Source of the DNA: Microvelia longipes
Taxonomy: Eukaryota; Arthropoda; Insecta; Hemiptera; Veliidae
Length of the DNA stretch: 64,000 bases
Assembly (NCBI GenBank): GCA_018340805.1
Contig: JACMZG010001913.1
Span: 28,348,502 to 28,412,501, forward strand
Direction of reading: 5' to 3'
Shown: positions 22,989 through 33,175 of the stretch, in pieces
Layout of the letters: each line of letters starts with the position of its first letter
Numbering within the stretch: the first letter of the stretch is position 1
The notes under the pieces: generated by a model
The model's database searches: none
Seen by the model: the letters and a program-made list of their open reading frames with translations, nothing else
What the model was told of the DNA's origin: nothing
Position numbers and translations under genes: made by a program

Positions 22989-24193
22989 CTATGATTTCAA
23001 CATCAGGAATTGCGGTTTTGTTTCTGGTATTATGACTGCGGTACTTATTTCTCAGGTTAGAATTCTCTATGTTGAATAAGTTTAATATGTTTTAGAGTTT
23101 GAAAGGTAATCAAGTTTACTAAAGTCACAATAAGCAGTTTCTTTAAGAAAGGTTTGCAATGATTTCGAAAGCCAGAGTTGGTCATGATTCTAACTACTCT
23201 TCTTTGTTTCTTTAAAATTTCTGTTACATCATTGAGACGCCATGGAATATTTCCTTATTCTATTAGGGCATTCGAAAAAGTTGAAAAAACTATTTTAAGC
23301 GCTTCTGATAATTTACAGCTTTTTATTCGCTTGATACGCGAATAAAAGTAACCTACACTGGAGGTCAGTTTACTATATTATCAAAGTGACAAATCTATTT
23401 AAGTTTTGAGTCCAGAGTGAAACCCAGAAATTTTACTTCTTGGTACACAGCATTTTTTATGAAAATATAATGTTTTGGGTTTTATTCAGGTCGAGAACAG
23501 AATAGTATAAAAGGAAAAAGTAATATACCTAGATGAAATGTTTTCCTTTTTCTAAGTGAAATTTCAAACAAGAAACTTATAGAAAACATTCTTAAAAATG
23601 CTTATATCCCCGAATCTAAATAATGTACAAATTGTACAGTTTGTAAAATTGTAAAATAATTTTGAGAGTATGAACTGCGTACGTTGTATATAAAATAAAA
23701 TATAAAACTATTATATTATATATTATAATAAATATATCATTATTATTTAGGAACGAAACAGCGTCTAAAAGCGTCAATTTCTATGCTGAACATGGAGCGA
23801 AAAACTATGCTACCGAACAGTACTGTTCGGTACCCATTTGCTACCGTTACTACTAAATGGATTTTGGGTTCAATGGAATGGGTGGACTATTGGTGGTACA
23901 AGTGCGAGTAGTATATACAATACTTGGACACTTTTTACAGCTTTATCTACTACACGTAAATTTAATTACTTCTGTTAAACTGAACAGTCGTCCAACTGTT
24001 AGCAGCCTTACGAAAAGTCAAGAAATCTTACCAAAACCACTTGCGTAATCCGAAAAATGTCTTTGGTCCAAAAAATTCGTGAAATCAACTTTTCAATCCC
24101 ACCAAGTCATATCCTTTTTGGTTGGAGATGGTCATTGGCGTTTTAAAGTGAAGTTGTTAAGTTGGCAATACTAAAGAGCCTTATTTAAATTAA

Positions 24194-24533
24194 GGGGCAA
24201 TCATCCGCTTTTTGTCTTAGCGGCGTGCCAGCAGAGTGCATCAACAATACAGGTCTTCAACTATAGATGAAGTGTTGGCAAGGGTATATATAAAGGTGTA
24301 GTTCCTAACTGTACTCTTAACGTTTTAATCATTCATGCATTAATTTTATTTGATTTGGTCCTTGTTCTATGGAGGTAAAACTGCTGCAATTATTACAACT
24401 GCTAAAATCTGTCATGAATTATCTCCATGAACACATCTGAATAGTATGATATCTCATCAAATAGCAGAAGAGGCTATAAATATGTTTACACTGCTGGCAA
24501 GCCGCTAAGGAAAAGAAGCTGATGATTGTCCCC
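24194..24533. mobile_element. TIR element M2 (MITE-like), 340 bp
   Basis: Terminal inverted repeats of about 42 nt begin GGGGCAATCATC (left) and GGGGACAATCATC (right, inverted) and end CCAGCAG, with good pairing. There is no ORF inside. No clear target duplication; the flanks are AATTAA and AAATAG. Confidence 0.75.
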
Positions 24534-25157
24534 AAATAGAGTTGGAAATTAAACATATAAAATATTATAGCAGTAAGCATCATTTAAAGACTAATTAAAT
24601 AGTCATGGATTAAACCAATAACATGGATTAAAACATTTTCGCCCTCTTTTTTCACTCGCCTTTACCTCGGAAAACATAAGTGAAGTTGACCTTCTCGGAA
24701 AGCCTTGGGAGGTAACTAATTTATCTCCTTTGTCTTAACGGCGTCAGGAGCTAATGCAGTTTTCTCTTGCAGAGAAAACGACCTTACACGGAAAAGCATC
24801 CTTTGATCCTTTTTCAGTAAATAACTATTATTTGAACCACAATCTAACTGAATTTCGCATAAATAAACAACGCTTTTTATATAACATTTTACAAAATATT
24901 TACTACTTATTTGTTTCAAATTAAATTTATTACAGACAAAAAGCGCAATATTGATTGACGTATAAAAGATAATAATATTTGAATTTGACAAATATAAAAT
25001 AATAACCAAGATATTTTCATAATATTTTGCTTTTAATAACATTGTTTCCGCAGGAAACAGACTTAAAAATATCTAAATAATAAAATGAAAACATGAATAT
25101 TGTCGAAAACAATTGGTTGAGCCAAATAAAACTGTCTGGATATATTATATAACACTG

Positions 25158-25262
25158 ACTGTGTTAATGTTTAGTGTATTCGTTTCACACTGTGTTAATG
25201 TTTAGTGTATTCGTTTCACACTGTTTCACACTGCGTTAATGTTTAGTGTATTCGTTTCACTC
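25158..25262. repeat. Three-unit tandem repeat, about 31 bp
   Basis: TGTTAATGTTTAGTGTATTC followed by GTTTCACAC, at about 25160, 25191 and 25232. The last gap is lengthened by a partial unit. Confidence 0.9.
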
Positions 25263-25767
25263 TTTACACAAACTGTAAGCGTATTTAATAAATACATTAA
25301 TTTTTTATGTTTTAATCTCTAAGCTTCTAATAAAAACTTTTTACAATATTTTCCCAAACAAGAATCGGTTTACTTCTTCGCGTCCTTGGAATGTGTAAAA
25401 CGTCTGATTTATAATTTAGTGTGTTTGAAATTGATTTCACTAGTCTTGAGAAAGGGAAGTCAGTTACCCGCCTACTAACCACGCTCCATACTACTTGAAA
25501 AATGTATCCAACAAAACCAACGTCACCGCTTTAGAATAAAATTTAGCATACAAGTTTATTATGTAATGAGATACGGTCGTGTCAAATATAGCTCAGTTAG
25601 ATGTTTTTAGCGAATTTACAAAGAAAAATAAGCTTATGAGATTGAGGTTATGGGGGGCAGGTAATTTTATTAGAAAGGGAGAAGACTTAGTGACCAAGAC
25701 TAGCAGATCTAGATAAATTAGCTATACTAGGAGATTATCAGTATATCTATAATGATAATTCATACAC

Positions 25768-25868
25768 ACTTACACACACACACACATAAATAAAAAGAAA
25801 CATATACATACTCATACACATATACACAACACACAAACTCATACTCACACACATACACACACACAGGG
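25768..25868. repeat. CA/CATA-rich simple repeat
   Basis: Imperfect ACACAC and ACTCATACACA runs over about 100 bp. Confidence 0.85.
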
Positions 25869-26035
25869 ATACAACTTGATACTACCTGTTGTATGCTGAA
25901 ATACTAAGCCGATACTTTGCTGAAATATCGGTTATATCTAAATTCTCGCTTTCAGTTTTTCTGTGCAAAAAATACGTACTCGTATGTTATAAATTGAGAA
26001 AATTTAAAATGTTGTAGCGTAGCTTGTTGTTTTTA

Positions 26036-26665
26036 CTTTTCCTCATTCGTACTGTAGGTATAAAAGAAAACTATTGTTAGCACTATAAATACTAAACCGG
26101 GCTTTCATCTGAATTGCCTATTTTAGGCATTTTTTAAGACCTGAATAATTTTTACACAAGTTGGCAAACAAGTCGTCTTTCCATATGTGTGTGCGTGTAA
26201 TAGTAGTAGTAGTACAAAATATATGTCTAGTTTATTCTATAATATTTTTATGACGTCATGAAGTAGCACTAATGACGCACTAAATAATTTCCATAATTGA
26301 TAAAGCACAGAATAATGATTAGATCAATGTAAATTTTATCAAACTTGTAGTTAAGAACAACAAATGAGTCATTGAAAAGCATTGAGTTTTTAAATATTGT
26401 TTAAAATCAAAAAATATATCAATTGAGTTCAAATTTGGTACTAGTGCAATAAATATGTGGGCGAACTTTATATTCAATACTGCTAGTATATGACTTATGT
26501 TAAGCAGCATAAAGCGAGGTCAGAGCCTGAATGTGAGCCAGCATGAAAAAACGGATATTTTTACTTTCTGAGGACGAGCAAAACAAGTCCAAAGTAGTGA
26601 GGATAAACGTAGCGAATCTGATAGAGAGAGAAAAAGATGCGAGGTGCTCCGTAAGTTGTTTCAAG
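26036..26665 (+). repeat. R5S repeat, near full-length but diverged
   Basis: Runs from CCTCATTCGTACTGTAGGTA through a TTTTAGGCATTTTTTAAGAC part, a TGTGTGTGCGTG run, an ATGACGTCAT site and the AATTTGGTAC module to the 5S-like segment (TGTTAAGCAGCATAAAGCG, about 26497). It finishes with GAGGACGAGCAAAACAAGTCC and GAGGTGCTCCGT. The 5S-like part has lost the GGATGGGTGACC core. Confidence 0.75.
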
Positions 26666-27518
26666 TGGGTGGATTTGAATTTTACGTCGAGGAGCATAAA
26701 ACCCCCGTGACCTTCCCAACAGCTCTGTGACGCTAGCCCTAATAACTCCTGTCGGTCCTTATTTACCGCCTACTCGCCGTTTAGTCAATACATCATCTGA
26801 TAACAACACCGTATTTATTCGTTTTAATGCTAAATCAATAAAGAATTTTTTTTCACAAAGTTTCTTGAGTTTACTAAATTAATTGATTTCGTGTTTACAA
26901 TTAATTAAATGGAAAATTAATTACACTATTAGTAGTTTGAGAGGGATAGTTATATTAAAAATTTGTCTCGCCCTTTTATGTTGTCATCTTCAGGTGTTGC
27001 TAGCGGAACAAGTGCGTACAAAGTCTTAGGAGATTCCGCTTAAAATCCATGCATAATGTAATACATTATGAATACCCGTAAAGCGGTTTCGCGTTTTCAC
27101 GATCAGAAGATGGAGCAATCCTTATTTATACCCTATGTATATAGAAATAGAATTGTGTCTGAACTGAAAATCTAAAAAATCCAAATTGTGGAATAGATTA
27201 TTTAAGTGCTATGTATGGAGAATAAACAAAAATAATTAAGGCATTTGAGGTGATGTTACCCTTAAGTTTATTCCAATTAATACTTGGTAACAAAAACTTT
27301 TTAATGTGCCTCAAAATTGATACAATGCGGAGTACAGAAATGAGATCCCGTGAAAATGTATAAATAACCACAAAATTTCAAATTTAAATTCCCTTAAAAA
27401 ATAATAACCCCAAGGTAAAAACAATAGATTTAGAATTAACTCAAAATTAATTAATGAAATTTAAGGAAACAACATGTATTTACTGTTCTGCTTAAAATTA
27501 ATTCTAGAGTTAACGTTA

Positions 27519-27735
27519 TAGAAATATGACGAACTGATAAAGGTCAACGACCATGTGGCCGTGGGGACGCAAAGCTAACGTCGACCCCGCGTAGCGACAA
27601 AAAGGCCGAGAGCCTCTTGTTTTAATTAGTTGTATCACGATTTCATTACAATTAATTTGTAATGAAATCGTAATACAAGGTATAAAACTTGTATGGCCAC
27701 ATGGTCGTTGTCCTTTATCAGTTCGTCATATTTCT
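27519..27735. mobile_element. Foldback element F2
   Basis: Outer arms at 27519-27560 and 27695-27735 (TAGAAATATGACGAACTGAT...CCATGTGGCC) are complementary with one mismatch in about 41. A second, inner arm pair (ATCACGATTTCATTACAA and its complement) lies at 27634-27674. The palindrome is therefore compound. No ORF. Confidence 0.85.
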
Positions 27736-27880
27736 AGTTTATATAATTGGCATACTGCCAAGAAATAAGCGATTTTTCAAATGCATTAGTCAAAGAACGT
27801 GATTTGTTTACATTATGTTGTATATGTCAATCAATAAAACTGGAACTAATACTGACCACATAATGAATCTCCGTATTTTT
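27597..27880 (+). repeat. Dispersed repeat shared with 22380-22585
   Basis: GGCCGAGAGCCTCTTG, CATACTGCCAAGA, GCGATTTTTCAAA and TGTCAATCAATAAAACTGG are collinear with the other copy. It overlaps foldback F2, which may have arisen inside this repeat. Confidence 0.65.
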
Positions 27881-27929
27881 GTTAACTATATGTACGAGTA
27901 TTAATACATGGGTATTAATAACTTTGTCG

Positions 27930-28065
27930 ACGAAATGATTTGCCGACGATGAAAGCCGGGTTGTTGCTTCGACAAATCATTCTAAAGACAAATAATTTGT
28001 CTAAGGAATGATTTGTCGATTGCGCAATCTGGGTTGTTGCGTAGACAAATCATTCCAAACCGTAA
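27930..28065. repeat. Inverted/direct repeat cluster (GACAAATCATTC)
   Basis: GACAAATCATTC or its complement occurs four times, twice beside GGGTTGTTGC. The arrangement allows alternative hairpins. Confidence 0.8.
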
Positions 28066-28384
28066 TGCTAAGAACCCAAAAGGACCGATAAAATGTTATC
28101 TTCGAATTTAGTTTTGCAAGGGACACTCCAAGTTATTTACGCGACCAAAAAGAAGTAAATTAAATTTTAACTTATAGATATTATTAGTAAGTAAAAATAA
28201 AACATAATAACTAAAACATATGATAAGTTCTAAAAATATACTAATTTATTTAGGAAAAAAGAGAGTTTTTTTCTCAGTGGAAACACTAAGAAAAACCCCG
28301 GATAACAATAATAATAATATTAATTATGGCTGCAATCAACCTTAAGGTATACCACAAATACCACCACAAAGTACTCAAGCTTTG

Positions 28385-28520
28385 GGTAACCATGACATTC
28401 TGAGGACGTGCGACGCGTATCAGAAGGTATAACATAATATTTTGGACATTCATTATATTCTAAAACCGAGCGAAGCAAGTTGTAAGGAAATATACCGAGG
28501 TACCCTGTATCCCACTTTTA
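28385..28520 (+). repeat. R5S repeat, 3' end fragment
   Basis: Contains TTCTGAGGACGTGCGACGCG, ATATTCTAAAACCGAGCGAAG and the tail ACCGAGGTACCCTGTATCCC. Same order as in the 62.4-kb copy. Confidence 0.7.
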
Positions 28521-28924
28521 CTTGTCAGTTTTACAATTACTATTTAGAAAACCTCAAAATATTCAATGCAAGTGATAGTAAGCCGGGTATTAACGTACTA
28601 ATTATGTTGATTTGATAGAATATCGACTTCTCCCGCAATATTAGTTTCATTGAGACGACCCGATACTTTGTCTTTCTTTGTATTCGTAAACACGTAAAGT
28701 ATAGATTATGAAATAAAATACAACGTAAATATAAAACAACACGGCCTTTTTACCTGGTTTCGCTTATTGACCTGTAACTACTATTACAATCACTACTCCT
28801 GCAAAGGTGATAAAACTAAACCAGTTCGCGTCTTATAACTCATTTTATATAAAATATCGAACACGGATTTAAACTGCTAACGGCTAGTAATCAATTCATT
28901 TTTTTGGATTATTTTAATAAGAAA

Positions 28925-29110
28925 ACATTTTATTCAGGAGGAAATGAACTCGAACACAAGACGAAGGTCCTCGGTTCGTATCCGCTACGCGACCACATTG
29001 TTGTTCTTTCGTTTTTTTTATTATTTGTTGCTACATGACATTTTGCATTGTATTTAGCGAATTTTCATCGCCTCGCCTTGCAGATACGCAAAGCGGACCT
29101 GTAAGTCTCG
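28925..29110. repeat. tRNA-like head joined to a U1-type left end
   Basis: The minus strand of 28925-28998 reads TGGTCGCGTAGCGGATAC, then TTGTGTTCGAGTTC, like tRNA A and B boxes with a short anticodon-like arm ACGAA/TTCGT. The plus strand from CGCTACGCGACCACATTG to TATTTAGCGAATTTTCATCG matches the left end of the unit at 38057 and 43815. This is thus a third, 5'-only copy of that unit (called U1). Whether the tRNA-like part belongs to it is unclear. Confidence 0.5.
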
Positions 29111-29111
29111 C

Positions 29112-29940
29112 TATTGTTCCTTTAAGGCCGCTCTGCTGTTGTTTTATTATTTACAGTGGAAGCGAAACGTCGCATTCTTTATCTACTTTGACGCGGTCAA
29201 CATCAGAAGACCTAAATCTTCAGTAATTTTCATTATATTTACAATATTTTTCCTGGTCTCGACATTTCATGCAGTGCACAATGCGGCACATCTTTGTGAT
29301 TGTAATAGGTATTTGCAATTGACAAAACAGCGCCCCTCGTTACGACTAAAGGGTACCAATTGTTGAATAGTTTTTGGACCACGTAATATATTCATTTAAA
29401 TAGGAAAATACATTTTTCCTATCTAAAATTATACGTGTCAGGGACATCCGGGAGTGGATTACTCCATTACTGATTGTGTCCTTATCATGCGTTGCAAAAG
29501 CCTGACCATGTTGGCAGTAAAGTTTCACTTTGGACGTTTTTTATGGTAGACAACAACCATTGGAACCTCTCTACGTCTGGAAAGCTTTTGCCTTGAAAAA
29601 ATGCTGCAAATTAACTTTTCCACAAAACATTTTTGTTAGGTAAGAATATTGCCGGGCAACCAAATTTACTAAAAGCCTCATGAATATTTTCATCTTACTT
29701 TTTAAAAACCTTCCAATAGAAAAGTTACTCATTGTTCTTAAAGCAACCTGCAGTGTATGAACAGAGTTTGCAGTTTAAGAGAAGACTGCATACACTACAC
29801 ACATCTAGGTTTTAATGATCTTCTGCTTGCATCAGAACCCGCAACAAACATACGGTCAGGTGGGAGTAACAGTGACAATCACTATATCAAAACCAACACA
29901 TTAGTATTTGGTGAGAAAAAAGAATTATGCAGTGCTAATG
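29112..29940. other. Gene-free stretch
   Basis: Relatively GC-rich for this window. The ORFs are 60-75 codons on both strands with no motif. No supported gene; one of the few places where unique sequence seems likely. Confidence 0.35.
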
Positions 29941-29944
29941 TCTT

Positions 29945-30170
29945 TTAATTTTCCTCATTTATACAAAGTAAATGTAAATGTTTATACAAAGTAAAAAGTA
30001 TAATGTTTGCAAAAACATCCAAAACCGGGTTTTAACCTATATTATCCGTTTCAGGTGTTTCAAAGTTCTTCTAAGTTGTCTGATTATTTGTTTGTGTGTC
30101 AGTTATCATCGTATATCCCACTGTATTAATTCAAAAGAGTTGGAACTCGGTGGAAAAAATTAATCTTTAG
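29945..30170 (+). repeat. R5S repeat, 5' module fragment
   Basis: TTTTCCTCATTTATAC, GTTTGCAAAAACATCC, TCCGTTTCAGGTGTTT, TCTAAGTTGTCTG and AGTTATCATCGTA in family order, then truncated. Confidence 0.7.
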
Positions 30171-30575
30171 GTCTAGTTGTTCAATCCACAGTGAATGTGA
30201 TTTAACAGATGCGACGCGGCTAAGGGCCGACAGACTCTGTTTCTATCCTTCCTAGTAAAAGAAGAATCCTGCATAGTTTAAAATGTGTGTCAGATTTCGT
30301 TACTCTATATATCTCTGCTCTGCAGTATCCTAAAGTATAATTACGGCATAAAATAAAAGTCATAAAAAATAATGATAAACGTATAAAGATTGCATGATCT
30401 TAATGAAAAACACAAAAACAAATAAATAAAACTCTAGATGAATGAGCAATTAAATTAATTAAGAATATTTGAAGAACCGTTTAATATTTTTAATGGACTA
30501 TTTACAATAAAACATTTATAGTAATTATAATTAATTTTTTTTTGCGTTTGTAGATCAATAATTATTTAATAGCCC

Positions 30576-30604
30576 AGAGAGAGAGAGAGAGAGAGAGAGA
30601 GAAA
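30576..30604. repeat. (GA)n microsatellite
   Basis: About 28 bases of uninterrupted AG repeat. Confidence 0.95.
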
Positions 30605-30609
30605 ATGAG

Positions 30610-32091
30610 TTGACAGCCCTTGGGACTGAGGTGAAAGGGCTCAGCCTGCGTTATCCCACTTTGCTCTTTAATCACAAGTATTTGTTATTAAAAGAATTCC
30701 AATACAATTTTCGCCACTTTCTACAATCCTCTTTGATCCTACTAATAGATTCGTATCTCCATTCTCCTCCATGCATTTTAATTTTCTGGCGTTTTTACTA
30801 TTTCTTACTGTATTAGGGTAAGTGCTGTCCCTTTGTTAGTTTTCTCAAGTCAGGTTTGTAGGGGAGGTACTAAGTCTTGTACCAAATTCACGAGTCAAAT
30901 AAATAGATAAATCAGGAAGTCAATCACCACTCTTCGATCAAGGTAGAAGAGAAAGAATACTTCCAATTGAATCATTGGTATTATTACGCTTTTAATATCT
31001 TTTTCATACGTGTGTTTAACATTGAATTATACCCTGCAATGATGATGGAGAGACTACTTCATGATTCATTTTATTAAAACTTCACCTGAACCATACTCAT
31101 TCTGAACCATAATGTACATAAACTTTGAGGCACAATGTGTACGGTCTGGCCCAGTTTGAAATCTTTCCCAAAATCTAATTACTTCTACCAGTAGTAGGAC
31201 TTAATATATGTGTCAAGTTTCATCTTATTTCACTGAGCCATAGAGATATATTACTAGAGGGAGCATATCCCATATTAATTCATTGAGAAGCTTAAAAAAG
31301 TCATTTTAGATCTCTCACTGTAATCTTCTAAAACACTGTCGGCTTTTCGTTCATTATTAGTATTTTGTTATGTATTCTAAAAGATCTATAGTACAAGTTG
31401 GTGCAATTTTTACAGCTAGTTTATGTATATCAATAATTAAAAGTGTTCACAAATGTTTTTCAAACTTTAAACAAATGTTTTAAATGCCTCTATTGTAATT
31501 GTACTCTCAGGTATATTATAATTTGGGCTATACCATGTTTACTCAAAATATACACACACAGACAGACACCAACTTGTTTCAAAATCTTTAGGGGATGAAA
31601 AGTAATAATTTGAGGATAAAATGGGTGTTTTATAACACCCATTTTATCCTATATTGCAATGCTTCCCCCAAATATTAGAGGAGATGGGGAAGCAAAAGGT
31701 GGGATTAGTAGCACATTTTATATTTCCCAATTTTACTACTCTATGTAATTTATATAAGAAAGTGTTTTTTAGAAGACTTTAACTTTTACAGCTCCTCCCC
31801 CTACTTAAACCTACTTTTTCTCTTTTAGTTTGTCTTTTTTATAACTCTTCAAAAAACTTTCTAAGCTATCTATGATAAAAACTGAATACTTTATGACACC
31901 AGAATACATTAGTAGGTTCACTTATTCATAAAGGTCAACGAGTATTTTGCCCCCACAGCCCCCTACGTAGATCTAGAGACTCGGAGAATTCCTGTAATAT
32001 GTCCTGCTTTACGCTAAGTGAACATTTCGGTTTTGGGCTAAACAGATTATTCTATTTATTCTACTCTACAAAATGTATGTGAACGATATCC

Positions 32092-32095
<4 letters not shown>
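30610..32095. other. Gene-free stretch with hairpins and repeat M5
   Basis: 31232-31400 is a truncated copy of the TIR element at 54797 (CATAGAGATATATTACTAGAGGG, later ACTGTCGGCTTTTCG). A perfect 38-nt hairpin lies at 31613-31650 (17-nt arms from AGGATAAAATGGGTGTT) and another at 31661-31693 (GCTTCCCC/GGGGAAGC). No gene seen. Confidence 0.6.

Positions 32096-32096
<1 letters not shown>

Positions 32097-32161
<65 letters not shown>
32097..32161. repeat. (TA)n microsatellite, left flank of Penelope fragment
   Basis: Uninterrupted TA of about 64 bases, directly joined to coding-type sequence on its right. Confidence 0.97.
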
Positions 32162-32163
<2 letters not shown>

Positions 32164-32523
32164 TTCACAAGTCCTTCTACTAATACTTCCTACCGTATTC
32201 CTTCTTCCTCAACCTGCACCTCCAGCAACTTGGTATATTGCCTTGAGTGCAAGCATTGTGATTGTTTTTACGTAGGAGAAACGTCTACTCCCTTCAACCT
32301 GCGTTTAAACAACCACAGACAATCGTGCCGTGACCAAAGGAGTGATTTACCAGTTGCAGTGCACGCTAGATCCCACCATTCCTCTTCCTTTAATGACCTA
32401 TATAAAGCCAAAATCCTTAGAAAACTTCCTGAGGACACATCCACTCCTGCTCGTCGAAACTGGGAACTCGCCTACCAACTCATCCTGAAATCCCGTCAGC
32501 CTCCTGGCATTAATAAACAATAA
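32162..32523 (+). CDS. GIY-YIG endonuclease domain of a Penelope-like element (partial)
   Basis: The frame is open from the TA tract to a stop at 32521-32523. Visible signature: LVYCLECKHCDCFYVGETST, with the GIY-YIG-like VYC...YVGET pair and a C-x2-C-x2-C-like cysteine cluster, then RLNNHR and VAVHARSH. A late Glu (NWELAYQL) sits where the family's metal-binding residue lies. In Penelope elements this domain follows RT and nicks target DNA; only about 98 clear residues remain. No ATG is present at the start, because the upstream RT was lost. The domain itself shows no stop or frameshift. Confidence 0.85.
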
Positions 32524-32689
32524 TTTAATATTTTTGTTTTTGGTTTTACTTTTATTTGATATTTTTTATTTTAATGTCTATTTTTATTATATATTTATAT
32601 TTTATTTTTATTCCGTTTTTGTATTATGTCTATTTACTTTTACTATTATTATTTGTATTCTTTATCCTCTTTCCCTTTCTTATTATTCA

Positions 32690-32832
32690 CTTTCTTGTTT
32701 ATTTATTTATTTATTTTTTTTTATTTTTTTATTTTTTATTTTTTTATTTTTTTTTTATTTTTTTATTTTTTTTTTTTTTTTTTTTTTTTTTTTATTTTTT
32801 TTTTTTTTTTTTTATTTTTTTTTTTTTTTTTA
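32690..32832. repeat. T-rich low-complexity tract
   Basis: About 140 bases of T runs broken by single A. ORFs of Phe/Tyr/Leu here are artefacts. Confidence 0.95.
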
Positions 32833-33025
32833 ATTTGTTTTGTTTAGAGTATGTGTGTATATTTCATTTTTTCATTGTATGATTGCTTGTCTGTATGGTA
32901 GTTTTGAGTACCTTCGAGCCTGTCTAGTACTGAATACATTTGCTCTACCCTCTACCCCCCCCCTCACCCCACCCTGCTCACTCCTGTCCTTCAATTCCTC
33001 TCAATCTACCTTCCAGTCCCTCTCC

Positions 33026-33056
33026 GTCAGACGAAGAACTTAGTTCGAAACGTTAC
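33026..33056 (+). ncRNA. Degenerate hammerhead-like motif
   Basis: CAGACGA, then the arm pair GAAC/GTTC with a TTA loop, GAAA and CGTT. One base departs from the CUGANGA box, which would probably abolish cleavage. ACGT after GAA is self-complementary. Its position near the 3' end of a Penelope fragment supports a link, but the match is short. Confidence 0.3.
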
Positions 33057-33111
33057 CAAATTTCATGTAAGTCTTTTCTAAGTGTTTTCTATTTAAAATT
33101 CTTTATATTCA

Positions 33112-33112
<1 letters not shown>

Positions 33113-33173
<61 letters not shown>
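33113..33173. repeat. (TA)n microsatellite, right flank of Penelope fragment
   Basis: About 58 bases of TA directly after the element's 3' region. Confidence 0.97.

Positions 33174-33174
<1 letters not shown>

Positions 33175-33175
<1 letters not shown>

Larger units (their letters stand above)
22591..23500 (-). pseudogene. Jockey/CR1-type RT remnant, split by insert
   Basis: Minus-strand translation, with frameshifts, gives DLNKTQNIIFS, VKFLGFTLDSKL, a decayed thumb, then LKKQRRVVRIMTN, CKPF and SHNTRNKTAIPDVEI. These are the RT thumb and C-terminal motifs of Jockey/CR1 elements in order. The coding run is interrupted by 22639-22988, with the SHNTRNKTAIPDVEI segment duplicated on both sides. 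The catalytic core is not seen. Confidence 0.75.
32162..33112 (+). mobile_element. Penelope-like element, 3' part
   Basis: Begins inside the ORF (GIY-YIG domain), continues through a long T-rich region (32530-32832) and a C-rich patch (32945-33020), and ends near a GAAGAACTTAGTTCGAAACG word at 33031-33051. Both borders are (TA)n, so the element either sat in or generated TA tracts. The RT domain is missing by 5' truncation. Confidence 0.75.

Noticed and set aside
23857..24048. 63-codon ORF rich in Gly, Leu and Val
   Set aside because: No motif, no repeat and no splice or poly-A support.
24716..25042. 108-codon minus-strand ORF
   Set aside because: Low-complexity Ile/Leu/Asn-rich translation of AT-rich DNA; no motif, start context or repeat support.
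29346..29528. 60-codon minus-strand ORF (KLYCQHGQAFATH)
   Set aside because: Balanced composition made it worth a look, but no family is recognisable and no neighbouring exon was found.
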